Below are positions 1-8,299 of a stretch of DNA of 38,501 bases, piece by piece. Every line of letters begins with the position of its first letter. Position 1 is the first letter of the stretch. The notes under the pieces are model-generated. The model saw only the letters and a program-made list of their open reading frames with translations. It had not been told where the DNA came from and did not search any database. The stretch is from Actinobacteria bacterium OV450. GTDB taxonomy: Bacteria > Actinomycetota > Actinomycetes > Streptomycetales > Streptomycetaceae. The DNA lies in NCBI GenBank assembly GCA_001298555.1, contig LJCW01000354.1, positions 1 to 38,501 on the forward strand. The letters run 5' to 3'. The position numbers and the translations under genes were made by a program.

Positions 1-825
1 CCGCGGGCTTCGACACGGGAGGCGGCGGGGGGGGTTCGGGTGCGGGGGGGCCCCGCGCGGGGTCCCGCCGTACCGGGCCCGACCGCGCAGGGCACGAGCG
101 GCCCCCCGACCGACGTGCACTGGCGGTCGGGCGGCTGGCAGCCCTCCGATCCGCTGGTCGCACGGCCCGCCGCCGCGGAACCTGCGACCGGGGCGCTGTT
201 CTCGCCCGGCGAGGACGGGGACGGGGACCACCACTGCTCGGCGGGCGTGGTCCACTCCCCCGGTGGCGATCTGGTCGTCACCGCCGCGCACTGCGTGTAC
301 CGCGGGAGCCTGGGCTTCCGCACGAACCTCGCCTTCGTCCCCGGCTACCGGGACGGCAGGGCCCCGTACGGGGTCTGGGTGCCCACGCGGATCGACGTGG
401 ACCCCCGCTGGACCGAGGACCAGGATCCCGACCACGACGTGGCCTTCCTCCGGGTGCGCCGGCCCGGCCGTCCCGGCGAGCGGCTGGAGGACTCCACCGG
501 GGCCCGGACCATCCGGTTCCGACCCGAACTGCCGGCTCCGGCCCGGGTCGTGGGATACCCCAACGACACCGAGCACCCGGTGGAGTGCTTCAACACCGCC
601 CGTGCCGCGGGGCCCGCGCAACTGCGGCTGGATTGCGCGGACGTACCCGACGGCACGAGCGGTGGTCCGGTGCTGACCGACGGACACACCCTGATCGGGG
701 TGGTCGGCGGCCGCGACGGGGGCGGCGACGAGAAGACCTCGTACAGCAGTTACTTCGACGACGCCGTGCGCGCCCTGTACGAGCGTGCCGTGGCCGCCCG
801 CCAGGGTCCGGTCCGGGCGGGCTGA
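1..825 (+). CDS. Trypsin-like serine protease, 5' end outside window
   Basis: The frame is open to the left edge, so the true start and any signal peptide may lie outside; the first usable internal start is the GTG at 40 (261 codons). Numbered from there, the trypsin (S1) triad is clear: His84 in TAAHC, Asp133 in DHDVAFL and Ser207 in GTSGGPV. Cys85 follows the catalytic His as in chymotrypsin folds, and other Cys residues (66, 184, 199) could form disulfides. The sequence between the His and Asp blocks (GYRDGRAPYGVW) resembles the small glutamyl-endopeptidase/V8-like group of actinomycete secreted proteases. It is probably a secreted peptidase; substrate specificity cannot be read. The next gene lies on the opposite strand two bases after its stop, so transcription converges here. 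Confidence 0.8.
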   Translation, partial: PRASTREAAGGVRVRGGPARGPAVPGPTAQGTSGPPTDVHWRSGGWQPSDPLVARPAAAEPATGALFSPGEDGDGDHHCSAGVVHSPGGDLVVTAAHCVYRGSLGFRTNLAFVPGYRDGRAPYGVWVPTRIDVDPRWTEDQDPDHDVAFLRVRRPGRPGERLEDSTGARTIRFRPELPAPARVVGYPNDTEHPVECFNTARAAGPAQLRLDCADVPDGTSGGPVLTDGHTLIGVVGGRDGGGDEKTSYSSYFDDAVRALYERAVAARQGPVRAG

Positions 826-827
826 GC

Positions 828-2243
828 CTATGCGCCGGAGTCCGGCGGTGCGTGGTGGTGGGGCGGGTAGGCGGCGGTCTCCGGGACCGTCGGGAGCCGC
901 CACTTGGACATGACCCGGATCACCGTCCCGGGGCTGAGCAGGGTGGTCGGCGAGGCCGACAGGGACAGCACGCCGAAGAAGGGCCGGGAGATCTCCGGGT
1001 CGGCGTTGGCGCCCACGATCACCCTGGCCATGTAGGCCTGGAGGACCTTGGTCGTCTGGTCGGGCGGCGGCCCCTCGGTCCCCGGATACCGCATGTCCTC
1101 GCTGGTGGCGATCTGCCAGGCCACCTCCGCGGCGCCGGCCGTGCGCCGCTGGATGCGACGGGCGGCCGCGGCGATCTCACGGGGTGCCAGACCGCGGATG
1201 GCGCCGGCCAGTGCGTCCGCCGCGAGGGCGGCCACCGTCATGCCGTGCCCGTACACCGGGTTGAACCGGCAGGCGGCGTCGCCGAGGACGACGAATCCGG
1301 CCGGCCAGCGGTCGAGGCGTTCGTAGTGGCGCCATTCGTTCGCGGTGCTGCGGAAACCCGTCGGCGAGGAGAGCGGTTTGGCGTCGCGCAGGACGTCGTG
1401 GAGGGCCGGGGTGCGCAGGGTCCGGGTGTATTCGAGGAACTCCTCGTCTCCGGTCGGCGGGGCGTGTTCGCCGTTGCCGATCAGGGTCGCCAGCCAGCGG
1501 CCGTCGTCGAGGGGCACCAGCACGCCCCCGCGCGGGCTGTCCGGGCGGCCCTGGACGTACATGCCCTGCCAGCGGCGGGCCGGGTCCGGCGGGATCTCGT
1601 AGTAGCGGCTGGAATAGCCGAGGTGGGAGTCGTAGCGGGTGGTCGCCGGGGCCGGGTGGCCGAGTGCGGCGAGCCAGGCCGGGGCGCGGGAGGTCCGCCC
1701 CGTCGCGTCGACCACGAAGCGGGCGGACAGGGGGCCGCCCTCGCGCAGCCGCACCCCGGTGACGGAGCGGCCGTCGGCTCCGGCGACGAGCCCGGTCGCC
1801 GCCGATCCGGAGCGGATGCGGATGCGCTCGTCGCGCAGCACCTCCCGGCGGACCGTCCAGTCGATGAGCTCCCGGCTGCCGACGAGGATCCGGGAGCCCG
1901 GAACGGGGTGGAACCAGTCGGCCGGGCTCAGCCACAGGAAGTCGCGCGGGGACTCCAGGAGCGCCGCGCCGGACGCCAGCAGCTCCCGGGTGACTCCGGG
2001 AAGCAGCCCCTCCATCACTTCCAGGCCCCGCGACCACAGCACGTGCACGTGCCGGGACTGTGGCACACCGGGCCGGAAGGCCGGTCCGGCGTCCTCCAGT
2101 TCGTCACGCTCCACCACGGTCACGCGCGCGAACCGCTGGGCGAGTGCCCGCGCCGCCAGCAGCCCCGCCAGGCCTGCGCCGAGGACCACCGCGTGATCGT
2201 GGGCTTCGTGCGCTTCTGGGTGGTTGTCCGTGTCGTCGTCCAT
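828..2243 (-). CDS. FAD-dependent oxidoreductase (geranylgeranyl-reductase/halogenase-like fold)
   Basis: A 471-residue flavoprotein. A dinucleotide-binding GAGLAG motif sits at residues 22-27, followed by an acidic end of the second strand (VVERDELE). The second FAD motif, GDAACRFNPVYGHGMT, lies near residue 325 and is typical of the PHBH-type monooxygenase/geranylgeranyl reductase superfamily. A VVDATGR motif lies around residue 175. The substrate is not readable; it could be a monooxygenase, epoxidase or isoprenoid reductase. The ATG is the only good start in the frame, but no strong ribosome binding site precedes it. It stands alone, downstream of a repeat-rich spacer and convergent with the protease gene. 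Confidence 0.75.
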   Translation of the reverse strand: MDDDTDNHPEAHEAHDHAVVLGAGLAGLLAARALAQRFARVTVVERDELEDAGPAFRPGVPQSRHVHVLWSRGLEVMEGLLPGVTRELLASGAALLESPRDFLWLSPADWFHPVPGSRILVGSRELIDWTVRREVLRDERIRIRSGSAATGLVAGADGRSVTGVRLREGGPLSARFVVDATGRTSRAPAWLAALGHPAPATTRYDSHLGYSSRYYEIPPDPARRWQGMYVQGRPDSPRGGVLVPLDDGRWLATLIGNGEHAPPTGDEEFLEYTRTLRTPALHDVLRDAKPLSSPTGFRSTANEWRHYERLDRWPAGFVVLGDAACRFNPVYGHGMTVAALAADALAGAIRGLAPREIAAAARRIQRRTAGAAEVAWQIATSEDMRYPGTEGPPPDQTTKVLQAYMARVIVGANADPEISRPFFGVLSLSASPTTLLSPGTVIRVMSKWRLPTVPETAAYPPHHHAPPDSGA

Positions 2244-2391
2244 GGCGCCGAGTCTGCCGCGACGCCCGCCCCGCGGATCAGGTGCCGCCCGGGGCGCCCC
2301 GAGGCACCCCGGGGGCGGACGGGCTCACGGCGGGGCGCCCGGACGACGACGTCCGGACGGCGGCACGCGGACCCCGCACGGCCGGCCCGGC

Positions 2392-2427
2392 CGGCTTGGG
2401 CGGCTTGGGCGGCTTGGGCGGCCTGGA
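2392..2427. repeat. 9-bp tandem repeat CGGCTTGGG, about four copies
   Basis: Three exact copies (2392-2418) and one diverged copy. It lies in the spacer between two minus-strand genes and is not in a supported coding frame. Confidence 0.8.
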
Positions 2428-2433
2428 CGGCCA

Positions 2434-2501
2434 AGGGGCCAGGGCCCGTGCCCAGGGGCCAGGGCCCGTGCCCGGGGGCCCGTGCCCGGAGGCCCGTGCC
2501 C
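2434..2501. repeat. Tandem GGGCCCGTGCCC-type repeats
   Basis: Two exact 20-bp units (2434-2453 and 2454-2473) are followed by two 14-bp units ending in GGCCCGTGCCC (2474-2487 and 2488-2501). The units are rich in GGGCCC and can fold into hairpins, so the block may help terminate the upstream dehydrogenase gene, whose stop codon is at 2524. Confidence 0.75.
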
Positions 2502-2523
2502 GGAGGCCCGGGGCCGGTCGGGC

Positions 2524-3456
2524 TCAGTTCGCGGGGAACCCGTACGGGACGGACGTGAGCTTCTCCGAGGCGGCCCAGAGCCGTTCGCCGGAGGCGTCGT
2601 CCAGGGTCCACTTCGCCCGCCAGGAGGGGGCGGGCGCCCCGCGCCAGCCGAGCCGCGGCCCGAAGAACGCGTCGGGCCGCACCCCCGGCGCGGTCGCCGC
2701 GTACAGGGTGGGCAGCGCCCCGGCGGCCGCGGACTGGGCGAGGACGGCGGCGCCGAGGCCCATCAGCCGCGACATGGGCCGGTGGCCCTCCTGACGGGAG
2801 GCCCCGGCGTGCAGGTTCGTCGAGGCGTAGCCGGGGTGCGCGGCGGCGGCGACGATCCCGGAGCCGGCGGCCCCCAGCCGCCTGGCCAGCTCGTGGGTGA
2901 AGAGCAGGTTGGCGGTCTTGGAGCGGCCGTACGCGATCCAGCGGCGGTAGCCGTGCTCGCCGTTCAGGTCGTCGTGGTCGACGTCGCCGAGGGCGTGGAA
3001 CCCGCTGGAGACGGTGACGACGCGGGCCCCGGGCGCGGCGGCCAGCAGCTGCGGCAGGAGCAGCCCGGTCAGGGCGAAGTGGCCGAGGTGGTTGACGCCG
3101 AACTGGGTCTCGAACCCGTCGGCGGTCCGCCCGTACGGCAGCGCCATCACGCCGGCGTTGTTCACCAGCAGGTCCAGGGAGCCGTGGCGCTGCCCGTACG
3201 CCTGCGCGAACTCCCGTACGGAGCCCAGGTCGGCCAGGTCCAGCGGGACGAACTCCACTTCGGCGTCCGGGACTTCGGCGCGCAGCCGCACCACTGCGGC
3301 CCGGCCGCGCGCCGCGCTGCGGCAGGCCAGCACCACCTGTGCGCCGTGCCGGGCGAGCTCCCGGGCGGCCGTGTAGCCGATACCGCTGTTGGCACCCGTG
3401 ACGACTGCCGTGCGGCCGCTCTGGTCGGGGATGTTCTGGGCGTTCCAGCCGGGCAT
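2524..3456 (-). CDS. Short-chain dehydrogenase/reductase
   Basis: A 310-residue SDR. The NAD(P)-binding TGANSGIG motif is at residues 20-27, the structural NNAG motif follows LDLLV, the catalytic serine is in TVSSGFHA, and a YxxxK pair (YGRSK) lies near residue 178. Length and the NSGIG signature match the retinol-dehydrogenase/WW-oxidoreductase-like group that actinomycetes carry in many copies. The ATG at 3456 is chosen over upstream starts because GAGGGAG precedes it and the protein then begins just before the Rossmann strand; a longer open frame reaches 3873 but runs antisense to cobL. The substrate is unknown. It is divergent from cobL and not evidently part of cobalamin synthesis. Confidence 0.85.
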   Translation of the reverse strand: MPGWNAQNIPDQSGRTAVVTGANSGIGYTAARELARHGAQVVLACRSAARGRAAVVRLRAEVPDAEVEFVPLDLADLGSVREFAQAYGQRHGSLDLLVNNAGVMALPYGRTADGFETQFGVNHLGHFALTGLLLPQLLAAAPGARVVTVSSGFHALGDVDHDDLNGEHGYRRWIAYGRSKTANLLFTHELARRLGAAGSGIVAAAAHPGYASTNLHAGASRQEGHRPMSRLMGLGAAVLAQSAAAGALPTLYAATAPGVRPDAFFGPRLGWRGAPAPSWRAKWTLDDASGERLWAASEKLTSVPYGFPAN

Positions 3457-3541
3457 CTGAGCTCCCTCGTGACGGTGGGACGGCGGTGGAACCAAGGGGT
3501 TACCGAGGGTAGACCTCCCGCTTCGCGGGGGTGGAGCCGGG

Positions 3542-3557
3542 GGCCGGTGCACCGGCC
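3542..3557. promoter_or_regulatory. 16-bp perfect palindrome upstream of cobL
   Basis: GGCCGGTGCACCGGCC is a perfect dyad in the divergent spacer between the dehydrogenase and cobL, followed by a -10-like TAGGCT at 3560-3565. It could be an operator for either gene. There is no sign of a cobalamin riboswitch here, unlike upstream of cobN. Confidence 0.4.
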
Positions 3558-3610
3558 AGTAGGCTGCGGGTCCGTCCGCCCGCTCCCCACCCGTCCCGAG
3601 GTACCGCTCA

Positions 3611-4951
3611 GTGAGCTCCGCACCGCCCTCCACCCCCGTGTCGGTCGTCGGCCTCGGCGCCGACGGCTGGGCCGGACTCACCTCCGCCGCGCGGTCCGCA
3701 CTCACCGGGGCCGAGGTGCTGATCGGCGGGCCGCGGCAGCTGGACCTGCTGCCGACGGCCGAGTGCGCCGGCGAGCGGGTGGCCTGGCCGAGCCCGCTGC
3801 GCCCGGCCGTGCCGAAGCTGATGGCGGAGCACGCGGGCCGCCGGATCGCCGTGCTGGCCAGTGGCGACCCCATGTTCTACGGGATCGGGCGGGCCCTGGC
3901 GCAGGAGCTCGGGCCGGACGCCCTGCGGGTCCACCCGCACCCCTCGTCGGTCTCGTACGCCTGCGCCCGCCTGGGCTGGCCGGTGGAGGACACCGAGGTG
4001 GTCACGGTGGTCGGCCGTCCGGTGACCCGGCTCGCGGCCGCGCTGTACGAGGGACGGCGGGTGCTGGTGCTCAGCGCCGGGGCGGCGTCACCGGGCGAGA
4101 TCGCCGCCCTGCTGCGCGAGCGGGGCTTCGGCCCGAGCCGGATGCGGGTGCTGGAGCAGCTCGGCTCCGAGCGCGAGGACACGTACGAGGGACGGGCCGA
4201 CGGCTGGGACCGCGCGCCGGGCGATCCGCTGAACGTGGTGGCCGTGGACTGCCGCCGGGACCCGCGCACCGCCGTCCCGCGGCTCGGTGCGACCCCCGGC
4301 CTGCCCGACGGCGCGTACGAGCACGACGGCCAGCTCACCAAGCGGCACGTGCGGGCCGCGACCCTGTGCGCCCTCGCCCCGGCCCCCGGCGAACTGCTGT
4401 GGGACATCGGCGGCGGCTCCGGTTCCATCGGCATCGAGTGGATGCGCACGCACCCCTCCTGCCGGGCGGTGGCCGTGGAGCGCGTCCCGGAGCGGGCGGC
4501 GCGGATCACCCGCAACGCGGCGGCGCTCGGCGTGCCGGGGCTGCGCGTGGTCACCGGCGCCGCGCCCGCGGCCCTCGACGGACTCCCCGCCCCCCACGCG
4601 GTGTTCATCGGCGGCGGACTGACCGCGCCGGGCCTGCTGGACGCGGCCTGGGCGGCGCTGGCGCCGGGCGGGCGGCTGGTGGTCAACACCGTGACCCTGG
4701 AGTCGGAGGCGGTCCTCGCAGAGCGCTACCGGCGCCACGGCGGCGACCTCGTCAAACTCGCCGTCGCGCACGCGGTGCCCGTCGGCGGCTTCACGGGCTG
4801 GCGGCAGGCGATGCCGGTCACCCAGTGGTCCGGGCCGAAGCCCCCGCCGCGGCCCGAGGACGTCGGCGGAGCGACCGCAGGCGACACGGAGAACGCACAG
4901 AACGCAGAGAACGCGGCGACCACAGAGAACGCAAAGGACCAGACGACATGA
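3611..4951 (+). CDS. cobL: Precorrin-6Y C5,15-methyltransferase (decarboxylating), CbiE-CbiT fusion
   Basis: A 446-residue bifunctional enzyme of the aerobic cobalamin route. It methylates precorrin-6Y at C5 and C15 and decarboxylates the C12 acetate. The N-terminal CbiE-like half (about 10-210) has VVGLGADGW and SGDPMFYG (84-91), typical of precorrin methyltransferases. The C-terminal CbiT-like half has the SAM motif LLWDIGGGSGSIGIEW (262-277). The GTG start has GAGG about nine bases upstream. The last 25 residues are a polar, Asn/Glu/Thr-rich tail (NAQNAENAATTENA), encoded by repeated AGAACGC words and unlike the rest of the protein. The stop overlaps the cobM start as ATGA, indicating translational coupling. 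Confidence 0.95.
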   Translation: MSSAPPSTPVSVVGLGADGWAGLTSAARSALTGAEVLIGGPRQLDLLPTAECAGERVAWPSPLRPAVPKLMAEHAGRRIAVLASGDPMFYGIGRALAQELGPDALRVHPHPSSVSYACARLGWPVEDTEVVTVVGRPVTRLAAALYEGRRVLVLSAGAASPGEIAALLRERGFGPSRMRVLEQLGSEREDTYEGRADGWDRAPGDPLNVVAVDCRRDPRTAVPRLGATPGLPDGAYEHDGQLTKRHVRAATLCALAPAPGELLWDIGGGSGSIGIEWMRTHPSCRAVAVERVPERAARITRNAAALGVPGLRVVTGAAPAALDGLPAPHAVFIGGGLTAPGLLDAAWAALAPGGRLVVNTVTLESEAVLAERYRRHGGDLVKLAVAHAVPVGGFTGWRQAMPVTQWSGPKPPPRPEDVGGATAGDTENAQNAENAATTENAKDQTT

Positions 4952-5697
4952 CCGTGTACTTCATCGGTGCGGGCCCCGGCGCCGCCGACCTGATCACGGT
5001 GCGCGGTGCGCGGACGCTGGCCGCCGCCCCCGTGTGCCTGTACGCGGGGAGCCTGGTGCCGCGCGAACTGCTGGCCGAGTGCCCGCCGGACGCCCGGCTG
5101 GTCGACACCTCGCAGCTGAACCTCGACGAGATCATCGCCGAGTGCGTACGGGCCCACGCGGCGGGCGAGGACGTGGCCCGGCTCCACTCGGGCGACCCGT
5201 CGATCTTCAGCGCGGTCGCGGAGCAGATGCGGCGGCTCGACGCGGCGGGCATCCCGTACGAGGTGGTGCCCGGCGTCCCGGCGTTCGCCGCGGCGGCGGC
5301 CGCGCTCAAGCGGGAGCTGACGGTCCCCACCGTCGGCCAGACCGTGATCCTGACCCGGATCGCCCAGCAGGCCACGCCGATGCCGCCCGGCGAGGACCTG
5401 GCCACGCTGGGCCGCAGCGGCGCGCTGCTGGTGCTGCACCTGGCGACGCGTTACGTGGACCGGGTCGTCGGCGAACTGCTGCCGCACTACGGGGCCGAGT
5501 GCCCGGTGGCGGTGGTGGCGATGGCCAGCCGCCCCGACGAGCTGATCCTGCGCGGCACGCTGGCCGACATCGCCGACCAGGTGAAGGCGGCCGGGCTGGT
5601 GCGGACCGCGGTGATCGTGGTCGGCCGCACACTGGGCGCCGAGCAGTTCCGGGACAGTCACCTGTACTCCCCCGAGCGCGACCGGCATGTCTGCTGA
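4948..5697 (+). CDS. cobM: Precorrin-4 C11-methyltransferase
   Basis: A 249-residue SAM-dependent methyltransferase that methylates precorrin-4 at C11. Family motifs are GAGPGAADLITVRG near the N-terminus, LYAGSLVP, and LHSGDPSIFSAVAEQM around residue 75, with PTVGQTVILTR further on as in CobM/CbiF. Length is normal for the family. The ATG overlaps the cobL stop by four bases, and the gene end overlaps cobK by eleven, so cobL-cobM-cobK form a tight operon. Confidence 0.95.
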   Translation: MTVYFIGAGPGAADLITVRGARTLAAAPVCLYAGSLVPRELLAECPPDARLVDTSQLNLDEIIAECVRAHAAGEDVARLHSGDPSIFSAVAEQMRRLDAAGIPYEVVPGVPAFAAAAAALKRELTVPTVGQTVILTRIAQQATPMPPGEDLATLGRSGALLVLHLATRYVDRVVGELLPHYGAECPVAVVAMASRPDELILRGTLADIADQVKAAGLVRTAVIVVGRTLGAEQFRDSHLYSPERDRHVC

Positions 5698-6529
5698 ACC
5701 GGTGCGCGGCCACGTCCTGATCCTGGGCGGCACGACGGAGGCCCGGCGGCTGGCCGCCGCGCTGGCCGCGGGAGGCACGGAGGACGGCGCCGCCCCGGCT
5801 ACCGCTGCCGGCTCCGGGCCGGACACCGGCTCCGCCTCCGGCTCGGGTACGGCGGCGCGCGCCGCCCTGCGGGTGACCACCTCGCTCGCCGGGCGGGTGG
5901 CGGCACCCGTGCTGCCGCCGGGCGAGGTGCGGATCGGCGGATTCGGCGGCCCCGAGGGCCTGGCCACCTGGATCACCGCCCACCGGGTCTCGCACCTGGT
6001 CGACGCCACCCACCCCTTCGCCGAGCGGATGAGCTTCAACGCGGCCGCGGCGGCGGCGCTTTCGGGCGTACCGCTGATCGCGCTGCGCCGTCCCGGCTGG
6101 AGCCCCGGCCCGGGGGACGACTGGCACTTCGCCGACTCGCTCGCCGAGGCGGCGCTGCGGCTGCCGGAGCTCGGCGGCCGGGCGTTCCTGACCACGGGGC
6201 GGATGGGTCTGCACACCTTCGCACAGCTGGCGGACACCTGGTTCCTGGTGCGCTCGGTGGACCCGCCGGAGGCACCCGTGCCACCGCGCCTCGACGTACT
6301 GCTCGCCCGCGGCCCGTTCAGTCTGGAGGGCGAGCGGGAGCTGCTCGCACGGCACCGGATCGACGTCCTGGTCACCAAGGACAGCGGCGGCTCGGCCACC
6401 GCGCCCAAGCTCACCGCGGCCCGCGAGGCCGGCATTCCGGTGCTGGTCGTCCGCCGGCCGCCGGTCCCGGAGGGCGTCCCGGAAACCGGGTCGGTCCCGG
6501 CCGTCCTCCGCTGGCTCGGCGAAACCTGA
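5687..6529 (+). CDS. cobK: Precorrin-6A reductase
   Basis: A 280-residue CobK/CbiJ-family enzyme that reduces precorrin-6A to precorrin-6Y with NADPH, supplying the CobL substrate. Typical motifs are ILGGTTEARRLA at the N-terminus, LVDATHPFAERMS around residue 107, TTGRMGLHTF and VTKDSGGSATAPKL near the C-terminus. An Ala/Gly/Ser-rich stretch at about 31-62 looks like a family-variable insertion. It overlaps cobM by eleven bases and is followed by a terminator hairpin. Confidence 0.93.
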   Translation: MSAEPVRGHVLILGGTTEARRLAAALAAGGTEDGAAPATAAGSGPDTGSASGSGTAARAALRVTTSLAGRVAAPVLPPGEVRIGGFGGPEGLATWITAHRVSHLVDATHPFAERMSFNAAAAAALSGVPLIALRRPGWSPGPGDDWHFADSLAEAALRLPELGGRAFLTTGRMGLHTFAQLADTWFLVRSVDPPEAPVPPRLDVLLARGPFSLEGERELLARHRIDVLVTKDSGGSATAPKLTAAREAGIPVLVVRRPPVPEGVPETGSVPAVLRWLGET

Positions 6530-6539
6530 CGTCACACCC

Positions 6540-6569
6540 CCCTCCCCCGACCGGGGGGAGGGTCTTCTC
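6540..6569 (+). terminator. Terminator after cobK
   Basis: A nine-bp GC stem (6540-6548 with 6554-6562, loop GACCG) lies eleven bases after the cobK stop and is followed by the pyrimidine-rich TCTTCTCCCGC. Confidence 0.7.
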
Positions 6570-6740
6570 CCGCTTTCCGTGACATCGCGGGGTAGGGACC
6601 GGGGGCGGCGTCACCGGAGACGGGCGGCGCGCCGCCGAGGTCACGGTGACCGCCGTTCCGGCCGCCCCGGAGGTGACGCGGCACGTCCGGGCGCTCGTGG
6701 ACACGGCCCCGTGCCGCTGTTCCGCACCTGCCCCGGTCAG

Positions 6741-6783
6741 CCCGAAGGCCCGGTGCGGCGGCGGGCCGGACCGGGCCTTCGGG
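6741..6783. terminator. Hairpin between convergent cobK and cobIJ
   Basis: A perfect 14-bp inverted repeat (6741-6754 with 6770-6783, 15-base loop) sits 17 bases beyond the cobIJ stop. It has no U tract, as is common for Streptomyces terminators, and can act on both strands. Confidence 0.7.
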
Positions 6784-6799
6784 GGGCGAGCAGGCGTCG

Positions 6800-8299
6800 T
6801 CACGGGTAGCGGCGCGGGGTCCAGGTGACGCGGGAGCCGTCCGGGCGCTCGGTGACCCGGGTCTGCGAGGAGCCGATCAGCAGGATCGTGCGCATGTCCA
6901 CCTCGGACGGCTCCAGTTCGCCGAGCGGGAGGATGCGGACCGACTGCCCGGGACCGCCGACGTCGCGGGCGACGACCACCGGAGTCTCGGCCGAACGCAG
7001 CTCCAGCAAAAGCTCCTTGGCCTGGGCGACCTGCCAGGTCCGGCTGCGCGAGCCCGGGTTGTACAGGGCGAGGACCAGGTCCGCCGCGGCGGCGGCGCGC
7101 AGCCGCTCCGCGATGACCTCCCAGGGCTTGAGCCGGTCGGACAGGGAGACGGTGGCGTAGTCGTGGCCCAGCGGGGCCCCGGCCGCGGCGGCGGCCGCGT
7201 TGGCGGCGGTCACCCCCGGCAGGACCCGTACGGGCACGTCCTTGTACTCCGGCTGCCCCGCGACCTCCAGGACGGCGGTGGCCATGGCGAAGACGCCCGG
7301 GTCCCCGCCGGAGACCACGGCCACCCGCTTGCCGCGGCGGGCGAGGTCGAGCGCGAACTCGGCGCGCTCCGACTCGACCTTGTTGTCCGAGCCGTGCCGG
7401 ACCTGGCCCGGCTTCGCGGGGACCCGGTCCAGGTAGGTGGTGTAGCCGACGAGCACCTCGGCGTCGGCCAGGGCCCGCCGCGTCTGCGGGGTCAGCCAGA
7501 GCGGCCCGGCCGGGCCGGTGCCCACGACGACGACCTCGCCGGGGCCCGGCGGCACGCTGCCGGGGTTGCCGATGCGGCTGGGCACGACGGCCACCGCGAA
7601 GTACGGCACGCTGTCGGGGTCGGTGTCGGCGAGGACGCCGGTCCGCTCCCCCTGCATGGTGGCGCGCTCCACGTAGCGGGCCTCCGCGAGGCGCCCGCTG
7701 CCCTCCATCGCCCGGCGCACGGCCGGGAAGGTGCGGCCGAGCTTCATCACGACCGCGGAGTCGGTGGCGGCGAGCCGGGCGGTGAGTTCCTCCTCCGGCA
7801 GGGTGCCGGGCAGGATCGTCAGCACCTCCTCGCCCTCGACGAGCGGGGTGCCGAGGCGGGCGGCGGCGGCGCTGACCGAGGTCACGCCCGGGATCACCTC
7901 GGCCTCGTACCGGTCGGCGAGCCGCTTGTGCATGTGCATGTACGAGCCGTAGAAGAGCGGGTCGCCCTCGGCGAGCACCGCGACGGTCCGGCCGGCGTCC
8001 AGGTGCGCGGCGAGCCGGGCGGCGGACTCCTCGTAGAACTCCTCCATCGCCCCCTGGTAGCCGCCGGGGTGGTCGGTGGTCTCGGTGGTGACCGGGTAGA
8101 CCAGCGGCTCCTCGATGTGGTCCGCGCGCAGGTGCCCGGCTGCGATCGAGCGGGCGATCGACCGGCCGTGGCGGGCGCTGTGGTACGCGACGACCTGCGC
8201 CTGCGCGATCACCTCGACGGCCCGCAGCGTCATCAGGGAGGGGTCGCCGGGGCCGAGCCCGACGCCGTACAGCTTTCCGGTACCGGCTGCGGTGCTCAT
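6800..8299 (-). CDS. cobIJ: Precorrin-2 C20-methyltransferase / precorrin-3B C17-methyltransferase fusion
   Basis: A 499-residue fusion of two precorrin methyltransferases. The N-terminal CobI half has GVGLGPGDPSLMTLRAVEVI and AEGDPLFYGSYMHM; it methylates precorrin-2 at C20. The C-terminal CobJ half, starting near residue 230, has VVVVGTGPAGPLWLTPQTR and VVSGGDPGVFAMATAVLE; it performs the C17 methylation and ring contraction of precorrin-3B. CobI-CobJ fusions are usual in actinomycetes. The start overlaps the cobH stop as ATGA, so it is translated with cobG and cobH. Confidence 0.95.
   Translation of the reverse strand: MSTAAGTGKLYGVGLGPGDPSLMTLRAVEVIAQAQVVAYHSARHGRSIARSIAAGHLRADHIEEPLVYPVTTETTDHPGGYQGAMEEFYEESAARLAAHLDAGRTVAVLAEGDPLFYGSYMHMHKRLADRYEAEVIPGVTSVSAAAARLGTPLVEGEEVLTILPGTLPEEELTARLAATDSAVVMKLGRTFPAVRRAMEGSGRLAEARYVERATMQGERTGVLADTDPDSVPYFAVAVVPSRIGNPGSVPPGPGEVVVVGTGPAGPLWLTPQTRRALADAEVLVGYTTYLDRVPAKPGQVRHGSDNKVESERAEFALDLARRGKRVAVVSGGDPGVFAMATAVLEVAGQPEYKDVPVRVLPGVTAANAAAAAAGAPLGHDYATVSLSDRLKPWEVIAERLRAAAAADLVLALYNPGSRSRTWQVAQAKELLLELRSAETPVVVARDVGGPGQSVRILPLGELEPSEVDMRTILLIGSSQTRVTERPDGSRVTWTPRRYP

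Noticed and set aside
585..2558. 657-codon open frame opposite the FAD oxidoreductase
   Set aside because: Shadow of the flavoprotein gene; no motifs and no ribosome binding site.
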